From Blumeriella jaapii (lineage: Eukaryota; Ascomycota; Leotiomycetes; Helotiales; Drepanopezizaceae), in contig VWND01000038.1 in assembly GCA_009599575.1 (NCBI GenBank), positions 1 through 64,000 of the forward strand: a stretch of 64,000 nucleotides of DNA, given 5' to 3'. The translations under genes and the position numbers were made by a program. Under the pieces are notes generated by a model that saw nothing but the letters and a program-made list of their open reading frames with translations, searched no databases and was not told the origin of the DNA. The stretch's first letter is position 1. Each line of letters begins with the position of its first letter. Of this stretch, positions 12,638 through 24,560 are shown one piece after another.

Positions 12638-13159
12638 ATCGCCTCGCGTATTTTCGAAAGTATTCGAATTACGGCCATAATTTAATTCTTCAGTTATTAA
12701 CGAAATAATTCATTTGATTCGCTTAAAGCTTATTATTCGTAAAACTATTATTAAAATTAATTAATATAATAAAATTGATATCAAGATTTTCTTTTATAAA
12801 ATATTTAATAATAGCTACAATAATTTGACGATATTTTTAAATAGTTAAAGGTTGACCAATTTTTACTAAACAAAATGATTTTAAATAATTAGAAATATCG
12901 GCCGATTTTAAAAATCTTTTGTTTGTATAAAAAAAATAAGCACTAACTGTTTTATATTAATTATTATTCGCCGAAATACTAATATTTAATATTTTAATAA
13001 ATGGTTCTACTAAAACCATATAATATAATACTAAAAGTACTAACTTTTAAAGGAATATATCTTATATTCGAAGCTAGCTTTTCACTAGAATATTGCGATT
13101 TAAATTTACTAATATTCATAATAAATAAACCACTTCCAATATCAAAAAATAATTCTCTT

Positions 13160-14639
13160 TTATCTTTTACGCGAATTACAACTTCTAAGTGAAGTAAGTT
13201 CGGTTCCTCGAATGGGTAAACCACAATCTAAATAAAAATCAATCAAAAATAACTTTTTTAAATTGAAATTTAATTTTAAATAAGCTTTAATTGCTTGGGG
13301 TTTAATTTGTAATTTTTGATTCGAAAAATTATAAAAACGAGCTCGTAATTCTGACGATTTAATAACTTTATTAAATAACCATTTATCGTTTGCTTTTTTA
13401 TTAGGATGTAAATCTTTAAAAGATAAAAAAGGCGTCGTATTATTACGATCTTCGTATTTTGCAAAATCATCTAACGTAATATAACTATATTCGCTTTCTG
13501 AAATATTAAAAATAAAATCGTTTTTTAATATTTGCTCGGTTTCTAAAATTAATTTTTTAAATACAAATCGCAAATTGTCAATACTTAAAACAACGTTTTT
13601 ATAACTAACTGTATTTTCAGTCAAACTATAAATTGTAACATTGCTATTGCTTAAAAGATTTTTATTTACAATAAAACAAAACGATCGGTGTAATAGCAAT
13701 TCGCTTAATGCAGTATTCGAATTATTTTTAAAAAAATTATTTATTAATTTAGTTAAAATATCATTTAAATTACTTTGAGAATTACAAACAAAAATATTTA
13801 TAGCTTTATTTAAAAATATTAATTGCGAGCAATATATAAATTTAAAATAATAGCCAGATAAATCTAAAGTATCTCGTAAAGTAAAATTAGATCTTAAACT
13901 TTTAATTGCAAAATAAGCGTTAATAGGACTTTCGAATATATTTAAAAATCTTGTTTTTAAATTAAAATTTCAAAAATAATATTACTTAATAATTTTTGAA
14001 ATTCGATTAACAAAGGATTACGATCAGTTTCAGAATTTTTATATTTTTTTAAAAATGAAAAATATAAGAATTTTGCTCTGTATCTACGTTTGATAATCTT
14101 CCAAAAGACCAAAAATTATTCGAAGTATTGCTATTATTACTAATATTACTTGAATTGCTATCATCCGATAATATAGATTCATTGCTTATAGAATTATCGA
14201 ATTCAATTTCAGAATTATCACTCGATAAATCGTCGATTAAAATTCGATTATTATAAGCTTTATTTATATTTCGATTAATAGTTTTTTTTGTGAAATCTTT
14301 CGATGAAACTTCAATTTTTGGATCGTTTATATAATCAATCGCTTGTAATAATAAATCGTCAATTTTTTCTTCTAGTTTTGTATCGATTTTAAAAATCGGT
14401 TTACTAGTTTTATATAATTTTAAATTATAACTACGAAAGAAAAAAGTAATAAAATTATTAAAAAAAGCAAAATAATCGACGCGAGATTTCGATGTAAGTA
14501 ATATTTTAAATTCTTTATTACCTATTTTATTAGGCTCAAAACTATTTAAAATATTTAAATAACTTTTATTTATCCAAGTAATTTTATCTAAACTTAAATA
14601 AAGAATTTCTTGAATATTATCGATTATAAATTTAATCAA
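13160..14639 (-). pseudogene. Central linker region of the helicase pseudogene (first copy)
   Basis: Two overlapping-frame pieces, 14639-14049 and 13699-13160, carry most of the protein between the zinc fingers and the helicase core. The first includes a Ser/Asn/Asp-rich low-complexity stretch (residues about 135-175 of the piece, SDDSNSSNISN-like). The second has no motif I recognise. The same segments can be read in the second copy with many more stops. It is assigned to the helicase gene only by position, strand and conservation between copies. Confidence 0.6.
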
Positions 14640-14712
14640 TTCGTCGTCTTTATCTTGATTATATAATTCATATAAATCGTATAATTCTTGCGGCTTATAA
14701 TTTTGAATAAAT

Positions 14713-15331
14713 TCAGCATATCGAGTTTTTTTTTGCTTGAAAATTGGTTAAATTATCGCTAAGATTTATTTTAGACGAATTTAAATTTTCGTAGAATAAA
14801 AATTCTTTCAAATTTAATTCTTCGATTAATAAATTTTGAGCTATTAACAAATCAGATGGTAAATCTTCTGAAATCTCATTAAAATAAATATTATCTTCGA
14901 TTTCGTTTACTGAATTATCAATTTGTTTAACTTCGAAATACCATCTATTTCTTTCAAGTGATTGAATAGTTACAATTGAATAATATTTATTAATATCATT
15001 TGCAACAATAATTTCGATTTCATTTGTATGAATTTTTTTAATATGTTTTTTGATATTTATACGATTTGCTAAAATTAAAGAACAAAAATCGCATTTAAAA
15101 TTGTTTTGCGATATTTCGAGTTCTGAAAAAGGTTTTAAATCGAATTCTAATGAAAAAAGTCGTATTAATTCTAAACTGTTTTTCAAAGATTCGATTTTTT
15201 AACGATTGATAAATAATTAAGCCTTGTTTAATTAATTTATTTCGATCGTTTTTTGAAATTGAATAAAAATGGTTTTTACGTATATATTGTTCAAATCCAG
15301 TAATAAATGAATTACAAAACAAACAAAGCAA
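14713..15331 (-). pseudogene. N-terminal zinc-finger part of the helicase pseudogene (first copy)
   Basis: Two frame-shifted pieces (15331-15095 and 15186-14713). The first carries CLFCNSFITGFEQY.RKNH, a C2H2-like finger whose first His is Tyr here but His in the second copy, as a single transition would give. The second carries FKCDFC followed by HIKKIH (C-x2-C ... H-x4-H). Such paired fingers are what I recall from OrsD-type domains fused to fungal RecQ helicases. The upstream part (15486-15340) has a stop where the second copy reads SNIQVF. Confidence 0.65.
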
Positions 15332-15439
15332 TAATTCAAAATCTATATAATAAATAAAAATTGAAAATCAGGTAAATCTTGAAACGCTTGTTTAGGATTT
15401 AAATCGTTAGTAGTACGAAAGTTACTAAAATAATGAATA

Positions 15440-15772
15440 TTAGCGCTGTTTATCAAAGGGATGAAAGATACTTAAATATTTGACATATCGAATTTTTTTA
15501 AAAAAAATCGTATAATCGAAGAAATTCGAAGAAAATAAAAATAAGTTTTTTTTTAGGGGTTTTTTTTTTGAAGTTTTTGAAGTTTTTGAAGTTTTTGAAG
15601 TTTTGGAGTTTTTGGGAGTTTTGGAAGTTTTGGTAGTTTTGGTAGTTTTGGGGGGTTTTGGAGGTTTTGGAGTTTTTTTTGGAGGTTTTGGTGGTTTTTT
15701 GGGGGTTTTGGGGGGGGGTTTTGGGAGTTTTTGATAATTTGGGTGGTGTGTATGGTTTTGAAAAATTTTCAA
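15440..15772 (-). repeat. Pro/Lys-coding minisatellite upstream of the helicase (first copy)
   Basis: About 15555-15735 consists of 9- to 12-base units such as ttttggaggt or ttttgaagt. Read on the minus strand these give KPPKPPKPP / TSKTSKTSK, opening a 110-codon frame starting MKIFQNHTH. The frame is not in phase with the helicase ATG (15486) in either copy, and the two copies differ in unit number. It may be the 5' untranslated part of the gene, a lost N-terminal extension, or just a minisatellite. Confidence 0.7.
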
Positions 15773-15811
15773 AACTTTAATTAAAGTTTTTCGCGTAGCC
15801 TATAGCAACGA

Positions 15812-15912
15812 TAATTTTAATTAAATAAATTATTCGAAAACTTTAATTAAATAAATTATTCGAAAACTTTAATTAATTAAATTATTCGAAAACTTTAATT
15901 AATTAAATTAAA
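15812..15912. repeat. 26-base tandem repeat (first copy)
   Basis: Three to four tandem units of about 26 bases (aattaaataaattattcgaaaacttt). The same run occurs in the second copy at about 29838-29938. It sits between the minisatellite and the structured leader. Confidence 0.8.
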
Positions 15913-16312
15913 TTACAAAAAAGACACTTACAGCAGAAGGCAGACTGATACACCGACTCATACTTATTCACCATATATACAAAACCCCGTGGAACAATTC
16001 ACGGGCCGGAGCCATAGAATTTGCATGCAACTAAATTCTATAAGTAGAGTGGCGGAGCATTAAAACAAAACGCCTGGCAACCCTTTTCCCGTGGCTTTAC
16101 GGGTTCTCAATGGGATAACGAAGGAATTGAACCTACAAAAACCATCAACCACTACACCATAAGTGCTTTAGGACTTTTGTCCCGAAAGCATACGAACGAC
16201 TAGATTATATAAAGTATATAATTTTTTAAAGTTTATTTTGTGCGTATATGGGATTAGGCGAATGTGGGTTTAAGCGAAAGTTAAATTTTGCGACCGTGCA
16301 CGATTTTCTGAA
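15913..16312 (-). promoter_or_regulatory. Structured GC-richer leader upstream of the helicase, with tRNA-like boxes (first copy)
   Basis: About 400 bases that are strikingly less AT-rich than their surroundings and conserved in the second copy (29936-30334). There are two hairpins: cccgtg/cacggg (15986-15991, 16000-16005) and cccgt/acggg (16088-16092, 16099-16103). On the minus strand TGGTGTAGTGG (16149-16159) fits a pol III A box and GGTTCAATTCC (16123-16133) a B box with one mismatch. Only 15 bases lie between them, too few for a normal tRNA. It could contain the helicase promoter, or derive from a tRNA or SINE. Both readings are inference. Confidence 0.5.
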
Positions 16313-18580
16313 CGTTTGCATTGCGATTAATAATAAATCGAATTGTATAAAATAAAGAAATTAAATAAGTTTTAATATTAATAACCCAAATATAAAAAGA
16401 ATTATACGATTCTATTAAGAAATGGGCTGGTATTTTACTAGTAAATACGAATACCGCAGGCTGTAGCATTAGGCTTTGGAGCCAAGCTATTCTTGGTCCG
16501 TGCGTCAGTTCGTAAAACGCTTGCATTGCGATTAATAATAAATCGAATTATATAAAATAAAAAGAATTAAATAAGTTTTAATATTAATAACCCAAATATA
16601 AAAAGAATTGAACGATTCTATTAAGAAATGGGCTGGTGTTTTACTAGTAAATACGAATACCGCAGGCTGTAGAATTAGGCTTTGGAGCCAAGCTTTTTAT
16701 GGCCCGTGCGTCAGTTCGTAGAACGCTTGCATTGCGATTAATAATAAATCGAATTGTATGAAATAAGACGAATTAAATAAGTTTTAATATTAATAACCCA
16801 AATATAAAAAGAATTGAACGATTCTATTAAGAAATGGGCTGGTGTTTTACTAATAAATACGAATACCGCAGGCTATAGAATTAGGCTTTGAAGCCAAGTT
16901 ATTCTTGGTCCGTGCGTTAATTCGTAGAACGTTTGCATTGCGATTAGTAATAGATCGAATTGTACAAAATAAAAAGAATTAAATAAGTTTTAATATTAAT
17001 AACCCCAAATATAAAAAGAATTAAACGATTCTATTAAGAAATGGGCTGGTGTTTTACTAGTAAATACGAATACCGCAGGCTATAGAATTAGGCTTTGGAG
17101 CCAAGTTATTCTTGGCCCGTGCGTTAATTCGTAGAACGCTTGCATTGCGATTAATAATAAATCGAATTGTATGAAAATAAAACGAATTAAATAACTTTTA
17201 ATATTAATAACCCAAATATAAAAAGAATTGAACGATTTTATTAAGAAATGGGCTGGTGTTTTACTAGTAAATACGAATACCGCAGGCTGTAGAATTAGGC
17301 TTTGGAGCCAAGTTATTCTTGGTCCGTGCTTCAATTCGTAGAACGTTTGCATTGCGATTAGTAATAAATCGAATTGTACAAAAAAAAAAGAATTAAATAA
17401 GTTTTAATATTAATAACCCAAATATAAAAAGAATTGAACGATTTTATTAAGAAATGTGCTGGTGTTTTTACTAGTAAATACGAATACCGCAGGCTGTAGA
17501 ATTAGGCTTTGGAGCCAAGTTATTCTTGGTCCGTGCTTCAATTCGTAGAACGTTTGCATTGCGATTAGTAATAAATCGAATTGTACAAAATAAAAAAAAT
17601 TAAATAACTTTTAATATTAATAACCCAAATATAAAAAGAATTAAACGATTTTATTAAGAAATGGGCTGGTGTTTTTACTAGTAAATACGAATACCGCAGG
17701 CTGTAGAATTAGGCTTTGGAGCCAAGTTATTCTTGGTCCGTGCTTCAATTCGTAGAACGTTTGCATTGCGATTAGTAATAAATCGAATTGTACAAAATTA
17801 AAAAAAATTAAATATCTTTTAATATTAATAACCCAAATATAAAAAGAATTAAACGATTCTATTAAGAAATGGGCTGGTGTTTTACTAGTAAATACGAATA
17901 CCGCAGGCTGTAGAATTAGGCTTTGGAGCCAAGTTATTCTTGGTCCGTGCTTTAATTCGTAGAACGTTTACATTGCGATTAGTAATAAATCGAATTGTAC
18001 AAAATAAAACGAATTAAATAAGTTTTAATATTAATAACCCAAATATAAAAAGAATTGAACGATTCTATTAAGAAATGGGCTGGTGTTTTACTAGTAAATA
18101 CGAATACCGCAGGCTGTAGAATTAGGCTTTAGAGCCAAGTTATTCTTGGTCCGTGCTTTAATTCGTAGAACGTTTGCATTGCGATTAGTAATAGATCGAA
18201 TTGTACAAAATAAAAAAAATTAAATAAGTTTTAATATTAATAACCCAAATATAAAAAGAATTGAACGATTCTATTAAGAAATGGGCTGGTGTTTTACTAG
18301 TAAATACGAATACCGCAGGCTGTAAAATTAGGCTTTGGAGCCAAATTATTCTTGGTCCGTGCTTTAATTCGTAGAACGTTTGCATTGCGATTAGTAATAG
18401 ATCGAATTATACAAAATAAAAAGAATTAAATAAGTTTTAATATTAATAACCCAAATATAAAAAGAATTGAACGATTCTATTAAAAAATGGGCTGGTGTTT
18501 TACTAATAAATACGAATACCGCAGGCTGTAGAATTAGACTTTGGAGCCAAGTTATTTTTGGTCCGTGCGTTAATTCGTAG
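16313..18580 (-). repeat. 206-bp satellite array, first copy (about 11 units)
   Basis: The marker ccgcaggctgtaga recurs about every 206 bases from 16455 to 18525. Each unit has a GC-richer core with three inverted repeats: tttactagtaaa (for example 16640-16651), ggct-ttgg-agcc, and ccaag-ctatt-cttgg, then ~100 AT-rich bases. On the minus strand most units open a 60-66 codon frame starting MQTFYELKHGPRI or MQAFYELTHGPRI; some run into the next unit (17352-17080) and others are frameshifted. The array lies upstream of the helicase promoter region. Whether the peptide is ever made is unknown. Confidence 0.93.
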
Positions 18581-19682
18581 AGACTTAAATAACGTTATTA
18601 TTAATTAATAATATTTATAAGCTTTTGCCTATAAAATATTAATAATTTATAAGCTAAATACGAATTTAATTTTATTTTTAAAATCGAAAAATTCTTGCGA
18701 AAAAACCGATTTAGTGACCAAAAAAAGTCGGGTACCAGGGTCTGCCAAGATTAGGATTAGAAGGGGGGGTTATTACAACTTTTTAATTTATTAATCGTAT
18801 TTATAAGCTTTTACGCATAAAAGATTAATAATTAATAAGTTAAATACAAATATAAATTTATTTTTAAAATCGAATAATTTTTGCGAAAAAACCGACCTGG
18901 TGACCAAAAAAAGTCGATTACCAGGGTCTGCCAAAATTAGGGTTAAAAAGAGGGGTTATTACAACTTTTTAATTTATTAATCGTATTTATAAGCTTTTGC
19001 GTATAAAAGATTAATAATTAATAATTTAAATACAAATATAATTTTATTTTTAAAATCGAATAATTTTTGCGAAAAAACCGACCTGGTGACCAAAAAAAGT
19101 CGGTTACTAGGGTCTGCCAAGATTAGAGTTAGAAGAGGGGGTTATTACAACTTTTTAATTTATTAATCGTATTTATAAACTTTTGCGTATAAAAGATTAA
19201 TAATTAATAAATTGAATACAAATATAAATTTATTTTTAAAATCGAATAATTTTTGCGAAAAAACCGACCTGATGACCAAAAAAAGTCGGTTACCAGGGTC
19301 TGCCAAGATTAAAGTTAGAGGAAGGGGTTATTACAACTTTTTAATTTATTAATCGTATTTATAAGCTTTTGCGTACAAAAGATTATTAATTAGTAAGCTG
19401 AATACGAATATAATTTTATTTTTCAAATCGAATAATTTTTGCGAAAAAACCGACCTAGTGACCAAAGAAAGTCGGTTACCAGGGTCTGCCAAAATTAGGG
19501 TTAGAGGGGGGGGTTATTACAACTTTTTAATTTATTAATCGTATTTATAAGCTTTTGCGTACAAAAGATAATTAATTAATAAGCTGAATACGAATATAAT
19601 TTTATTTTTCAAATCGAATAATTTTTGCGAAAAAACCGACCTGGTAACCAACTTTCTTTGGTCACCAGGGTCTGCCAAGACT
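18581..19682. repeat. 186-bp satellite array with telomere-like motif, first copy
   Basis: Units begin at about 18581 (variant first unit), 18767, 18953, 19139, 19325 and 19511, a period of 186. Each contains an inverted repeat accgac...gtcggt enclosing ctggtgaccaaa, a second imperfect pairing of tggtgacc with ggttacca, then tctgccaagattagggttag followed by a G run. TTAGGGTTAG matches the fungal telomere repeat TTAGGG. RIP-like variants (attaggattag, ttagagttag) occur between units. No coding frame. Confidence 0.93.
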
Positions 19683-19702
19683 GGTCACCAACGTTGGTGA
19701 CC
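19683..19702. other. Perfect 20-base palindrome at end of first 14-kb copy
   Basis: The sequence reads ggtcaccaac followed by its exact reverse complement gttggtgacc. It sits at the end of the last 186-bp unit and 28 bases before the junction of the two 14-kb copies. The second copy has the same palindrome with one C-to-T change at 34091-34110. Confidence 0.95.
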
Positions 19703-19730
19703 ACCAAAATTCTCTCGCTTATAATATTAG

Positions 19731-22282
19731 TCATTTTTCTAATAATATTTTTTCTTATAATATATACACCATCTGCTTTTATTTTAATATAAGTTTTAAT
19801 TTTTAATTATATTATTTTTTATAACTTAAACGCTACCGCTTTGTTTTTTTTTTAAAAAAATCTTTTTTATTTAAATATTAATTTTTAAAAATATATATCC
19901 TATTTTATACTTATTATTTTATTTTTTTAATATTTTAATTTTTTTTTAAATATTTATACTATTTTTTTTTATATATTTATATAAATAAAGGTTTTTTTTA
20001 TTACGCTATCCGCTGTTTTTTAATCAACTAGTTTTTTTTATAACTAAAGTTTTTTTAAAATTAATTTATTAAATATTTTATTTTATAATTATTTTTATAA
20101 TAATTCTCGTATTTTATACGCTATTTAATTTAAGAGTTTTTTTTTAAATATTTCATTTTTACAAAATTTTTATTACTTAAATTTATTTTACCGTTATTTT
20201 TATTTTGCTTATTTTATACTTTTATTATTACTTTAAAATTATTTTTTATAATATATTAAATTTCGTAAAAATATTTATTTTTCTGCAATTTATTCGTTAA
20301 TTCTTATTTTGCTTCTTTTAGTTAATACCTTTTTTCATTTATTATATGATTTTCCCTGCCGGTTGCTCGGTATTTTCCTTTTTTGATTTTTTTTTTTTTT
20401 TTTAATTATTTTCAATTATACGATATATAAATTATTTATTTATCTTTTTTTTTATATTTCTTTATAATATTATTAATATTTGTAATATATAATTGTAATA
20501 TTTTTGCTATTTAGGCCTTTTCTACTTTTTTATTTATTTTATAATATATTTTATTTTTTTACAAATCATACGATTTTTTGCTTTGCTTTTTCTTTTAAAT
20601 ATTAATTGTATAAATCATATATTATTTAAACTGATTATTTTGATGTTTTCTGTTTTAAATTTTTTATTTTATATTTTATTTATATAAAATAATTTTTAAC
20701 TTTTGTTTATTAACCGTTATTCGCATTTTTACTTATTGAATCAAAAATTACGGTTTTTTAAAAAATATACGATTTTGTTACTTTGCTTATTATATTATAT
20801 ATTTCAATTTTATGAATTTTATTTTATTAAATTTTATTTTATTCATTTTTTTAATTTAATTTTTTTTATTAAATTTTCATTTAATAAATTTTATTTAGGC
20901 GTATTTTTTTTTCAACTTTTTAAAAAAACATTTTGTTTATTTAAATAATATTTTACTTTTTGCTATTTAACCATTTGTTACATTTTGCAAATATTATAAT
21001 AAATTATATATTTTTAATAAATTAAAATTTATAAAATTACGATTTTGTTATTTTCCATATTTTATTATATATTTTATTATTATAAACTATACGTTATTTA
21101 AGTTTATTTAAGCGTAATTTTTTTTTTACTTTTTTAAAATATATTCTGTTTAAACAGTTTATATATTACTTTTTATTATATAATTTTTTTAATACTTTTG
21201 TTTGATTTTTAATAAATTTTACTTTTTATAAAATACTCGGGTTTATTATCTTTTCCTTTTTTTTCAAATTTTTTTTATAAATTATAAATAGTTTAAGTTT
21301 CTTAAGCGTAATTTTTTTTTGCTTTTTTAAAATATATTTTATTTATATAAATTTTATTTTACTTTTTTTTTATTTAAATTTTTTATTTTTTGGAATATTT
21401 TATAGAAAATTATATTTTTTTAAATTATACGCTATTTAAATCTTTTAATTCTTTTTTTTTCGTTTTTATAATACATTTTGTTTATAAAATATATATTTTG
21501 CTTTTTGTTATTTAGTTTTTTTACATTTTTACTTATTTTATAAAAAATTTTATTATTTATAAATTATACAATTTGTTAGCTTTGCTTATTTTAATATATA
21601 TATTTTAATTTTATAAATTTTATATTATTTAAAGCTATTATATCGGAATATTTTGTTTATGCTTATTTTATAAATTATTTTATTTTTATATATTATACGC
21701 TATCCTCTGTGGCTAAACTATTGTTTTATTCTTTTATTTATTATATAATATATTTTTTTTAATTATATATCTAATTTATAAATTTTCTTTTATCAAATAT
21801 TACGCGATTTCCTGTTTTTGTAAATTATCGATTAATAAATTTATAAAATATAAAATATTTTTGTTTTATATATTATTAATTACTAATTGATTTTAGGAAA
21901 TGAAATACAATTTTTACAATTTATATATTGTTTTTTAAAATAATATGAATTTTGCGAATTTTATTTAATTTTGAAAATTGTATAAATTGAATTGCTTTTA
22001 TCGTTACTTTTAATAATTTTTATTTATATAATTTCCATTTGCTCAATATAAAATTAAAAAATTTATTAAATAATCTTTGGTACTAAAACATGTATATATT
22101 TAATTTTATCGATACGTTAATTAAATAATTTTAAAAGATTTTATTAAATATTTATTTTTTTTGTAGAAAAAAAAAATCGAAATTTTAAAAAAAAAAATCG
22201 AAAATTTTAAAAAAAAATCGAAAATTTTTGAAAAAAGTTCGAAAAATTTAAAAAAAAAAAAATTTTTGAAAAAAAAAAAAAA
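19731..22282. repeat. T-rich ACGC-type array inside second 14-kb copy
   Basis: Equivalent of 5647-8230, aligning nearly base for base apart from homopolymer lengths. No gene is seen on either strand; the one plus-strand open frame (20703-20948) is T-rich noise and is not preserved in the first copy. Confidence 0.75.
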
Positions 22283-22450
22283 GTGAAGAATAATATGTAA
22301 TACCTTTTTTAATTCCCTTCTTTTTACAACATTATTAGCTTACAAGCTCGCTCGCAAGCTTATAAGGTTCTTATTTTTCTGATTATAGTTTATTATTATA
22401 AGCTTACCAACTAAGCTAACGGGCAATTGGTATGGTTTGGTTGCAAAAAA
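22283..22450. other. Hairpin island, second copy
   Basis: Equivalent of 8231-8400. Hairpin 1 (cttacaagct ... aagcttataag) is kept. In hairpins 2 and 3 the arms carry single C-to-T or G-to-A type changes (for example accaact versus aattggt). The loop cgcccgc reads cgctcgc. Confidence 0.6.
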
Positions 22451-22499
22451 TACAATAAAATCTAATTATAACTTTTACTTTCAAATCAAACTTTACGTT

Positions 22500-23985
22500 A
22501 CGATTAATATTATAATAAAAATTAAAAAATCTGTTATTTATAATTTTGTTATTATAATAATATATATATATAAATTTTAATAATTTTCAAATAATTATAA
22601 TTTTTTTTGGCGTTTTCAAGTTTAATCGAAAATTTCCAATATTATTTAAAATTTTGTAGCCGAAAATTTAATAATTTTTTTTTTATATTTTTTTTTTAAT
22701 AATTATTTAAAATAATTATATTAATTACCCTCGATAATAAACTATAATTAAAAATAAAAACTAATATTATTATATATCTTATAAAAATTATATTTAAAAA
22801 TTTAATTATTTCAATAACATATATAAATTTAATTTAAATTAAATTATTATAAAAAAGCAAAAAGTAATTGTTTTCGTTTTCGAATTTAATTTACAATTTC
22901 TTATATGTATTTATAATATATATCAGATATTATAAAATATATAAATTTTTTCAATTTATTTATTATTTTACATTTTTAAATAAAAGTTATTTTTTTTTCT
23001 AAAAAAAAATATTAAATAGATTAATATATTATTTTCATTATATATCCTATATTATATTAATAAATTTTTCTCTATTTTATTTACTATTTTATTTACTATT
23101 TCATATTGTTTTTTATATTTTATATTTCTTATATATCCGATATTATATTAATATTTTTTCTTTATTTTATTTAGTATTTCAAATTTCTATATAAAAGTCT
23201 TTTTTAAAAAAAATTATTTTTAAAAAGATTTACATATATTAATTTATATTTTCACATTAATATTTACCTTGAAATTCATATATTAATAAATATTAAAAAA
23301 ATTATAATAACTACTTTTGTTATTCTAATCATATACCTAACTTCGAATTTTATTTATATTATTATATAAAAAGATATGAAAATTTTTTAATTGCGTTTTC
23401 GAATTTACTTCGTAGTTTTTAATATAATTTTGTATTATATCGCCGATAAATATATTAATATATTTTTCTCATATTTGTTAATTTAATCTTAATATATATA
23501 ATTTTGTTTAAATATTTATTAAATATATTTGTAGTTATGGCCCCTTATTTTTTTAAACCAAACTTACTGTAAAAATGAATTTTATAATAAAAATAAGAAA
23601 ATTTGATAATTAAATTAATTTAATAATTTAACAAACCCAGCTTTAATTTAAATTATTATAAAAATAATTATTTATTATAATAAAAGTAATTATAAATTGT
23701 TTTTTTTTTTTTGCGTTTTCAAATTTATTAAATATTTTGTTTTTTTTTATATATTTTATTATATAGCCGAAAGATCCAATAATATATTTATATTATTAAT
23801 ATTATATTGTATTTTAATAAGGGAAATTTGAAGTAATTAATTGCATTGTTATATTAATATGTAAAAGCTTAATTTTTATTTGTATTCTTATGTAAAAAGT
23901 TAAAAACAATATTAATATTTGCGTTTTCAAATTTAATTAATAATTTCAAATATATTTACGTTTATATTTATATTTAGATTTAAGT
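22500..23985. repeat. Degenerate gcgttttcaaatttaat repeat, second copy
   Basis: Equivalent of 8450-9950, with the motif at about 22610, 22872, 23394, 23712 and 23921. No gene visible. Confidence 0.6.
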
Positions 23986-24560
23986 TTCTATTTCTATTTA
24001 TATTTCTATTTATATTTCTATTTATATTTCTATTTATATTTCTATTTATATTTCTATTTATATTTCTATTTATATTTCTATTTATATTTCTATTTATATT
24101 TCTATTTATATTTCTATTTATATTTCTATTTATATTTCTATTTATATTTCTATTTCTATTTCTATTTATATTTCTATTTATATTTCTATTTATATTTCTA
24201 TTTATATTTCTATTTATATTTCTATTTATATTTCTATTTATATTTCTATTTTTATATTTCTATTTATATTTTTAATTATATTTCTATTTATATTTCTATT
24301 TCTATTTATATTTATATTTCTATTTCTATTTCTATTTAATTATTTTTATATCGAATGTTTTAATAAGTTTCAGACAAATAAAATATTAATAATTTAATTT
24401 GTAAAACAAATAGAAATTTAATCTAATATTTCTATTTCTATTTATATTTCTATTTATATTTCTATTTATATTTCTATTTATATTTCTATTTATATTTCTA
24501 TTTAAATTTCTATTTCTATTTCTATTTCTATTTCTATTTCTATTTAATTTTTTTATATCA
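23985..24560. repeat. CTATTT-family minisatellites, second copy
   Basis: About 23990-24335 is the 12-base unit tttctatttata, some 27 units and longer than in the first copy; about 24428-24545 is a mix of the same unit and tttcta. The 75-base spacer with ttcagacaaataaaatatta follows each run. Unit composition differs between copies, so the arrays have changed since duplication. Confidence 0.88.

Larger units (their letters stand above)
10598..15486 (-). pseudogene. RecQ-type telomere-linked helicase (TLH) pseudogene, first copy
   Basis: A gene-sized minus-strand region of about 4.9 kb is open only in pieces. The upstream limit is the ATG equivalent to the intact MSNIQVF start of the second copy (29503). 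The 3' limit is a stop after ..DLTDENILD. Visible in order: two C2H2-like zinc-finger segments, resembling the OrsD-type segments I recall in fungal TLH proteins; a Ser/Asn-rich linker; RecQ helicase lobe 1 with P-loop TSSGKS and box DECH; lobe 2 with QGSSRAGRD; and a cysteine cluster where RecQ proteins bind zinc. It is disrupted by an in-frame stop four codons after the start ATG and by several frameshifts, many in A/T homopolymers. TLH genes normally sit next to telomeres and are thought to act on telomeric DNA. The helicase call is firm; the N-terminal family call is tentative. Confidence 0.85.
5647..19730. repeat. 14-kb segmental duplication, first copy
   Basis: This segment is repeated in the same orientation immediately downstream (19731-34138). 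Alignment by eye holds throughout: both copies begin with tcatttttctaataatatttt and end with ctcgcttataatattag. Internal order is identical: T-rich array, hairpin island, ~300-bp degenerate repeat, CTATTT minisatellites, minus-strand helicase pseudogene, Pro/Lys minisatellite, structured leader, 206-bp satellite, 186-bp satellite, palindrome. Differences are transitions, homopolymer length changes, satellite copy number, and a ~380-base G-rich block found only in the second copy. Confidence 0.92.

Noticed and set aside
16120..16170. Functional tRNA gene
   Set aside because: A and B boxes are only 15 bases apart, and I could not form acceptor and anticodon arms; reported only as tRNA-like.
16313..18580. 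CRISPR-like array
   Set aside because: Whole 206-base units are similar throughout; there are no short repeats with unique spacers, and the sequence is fungal in character.
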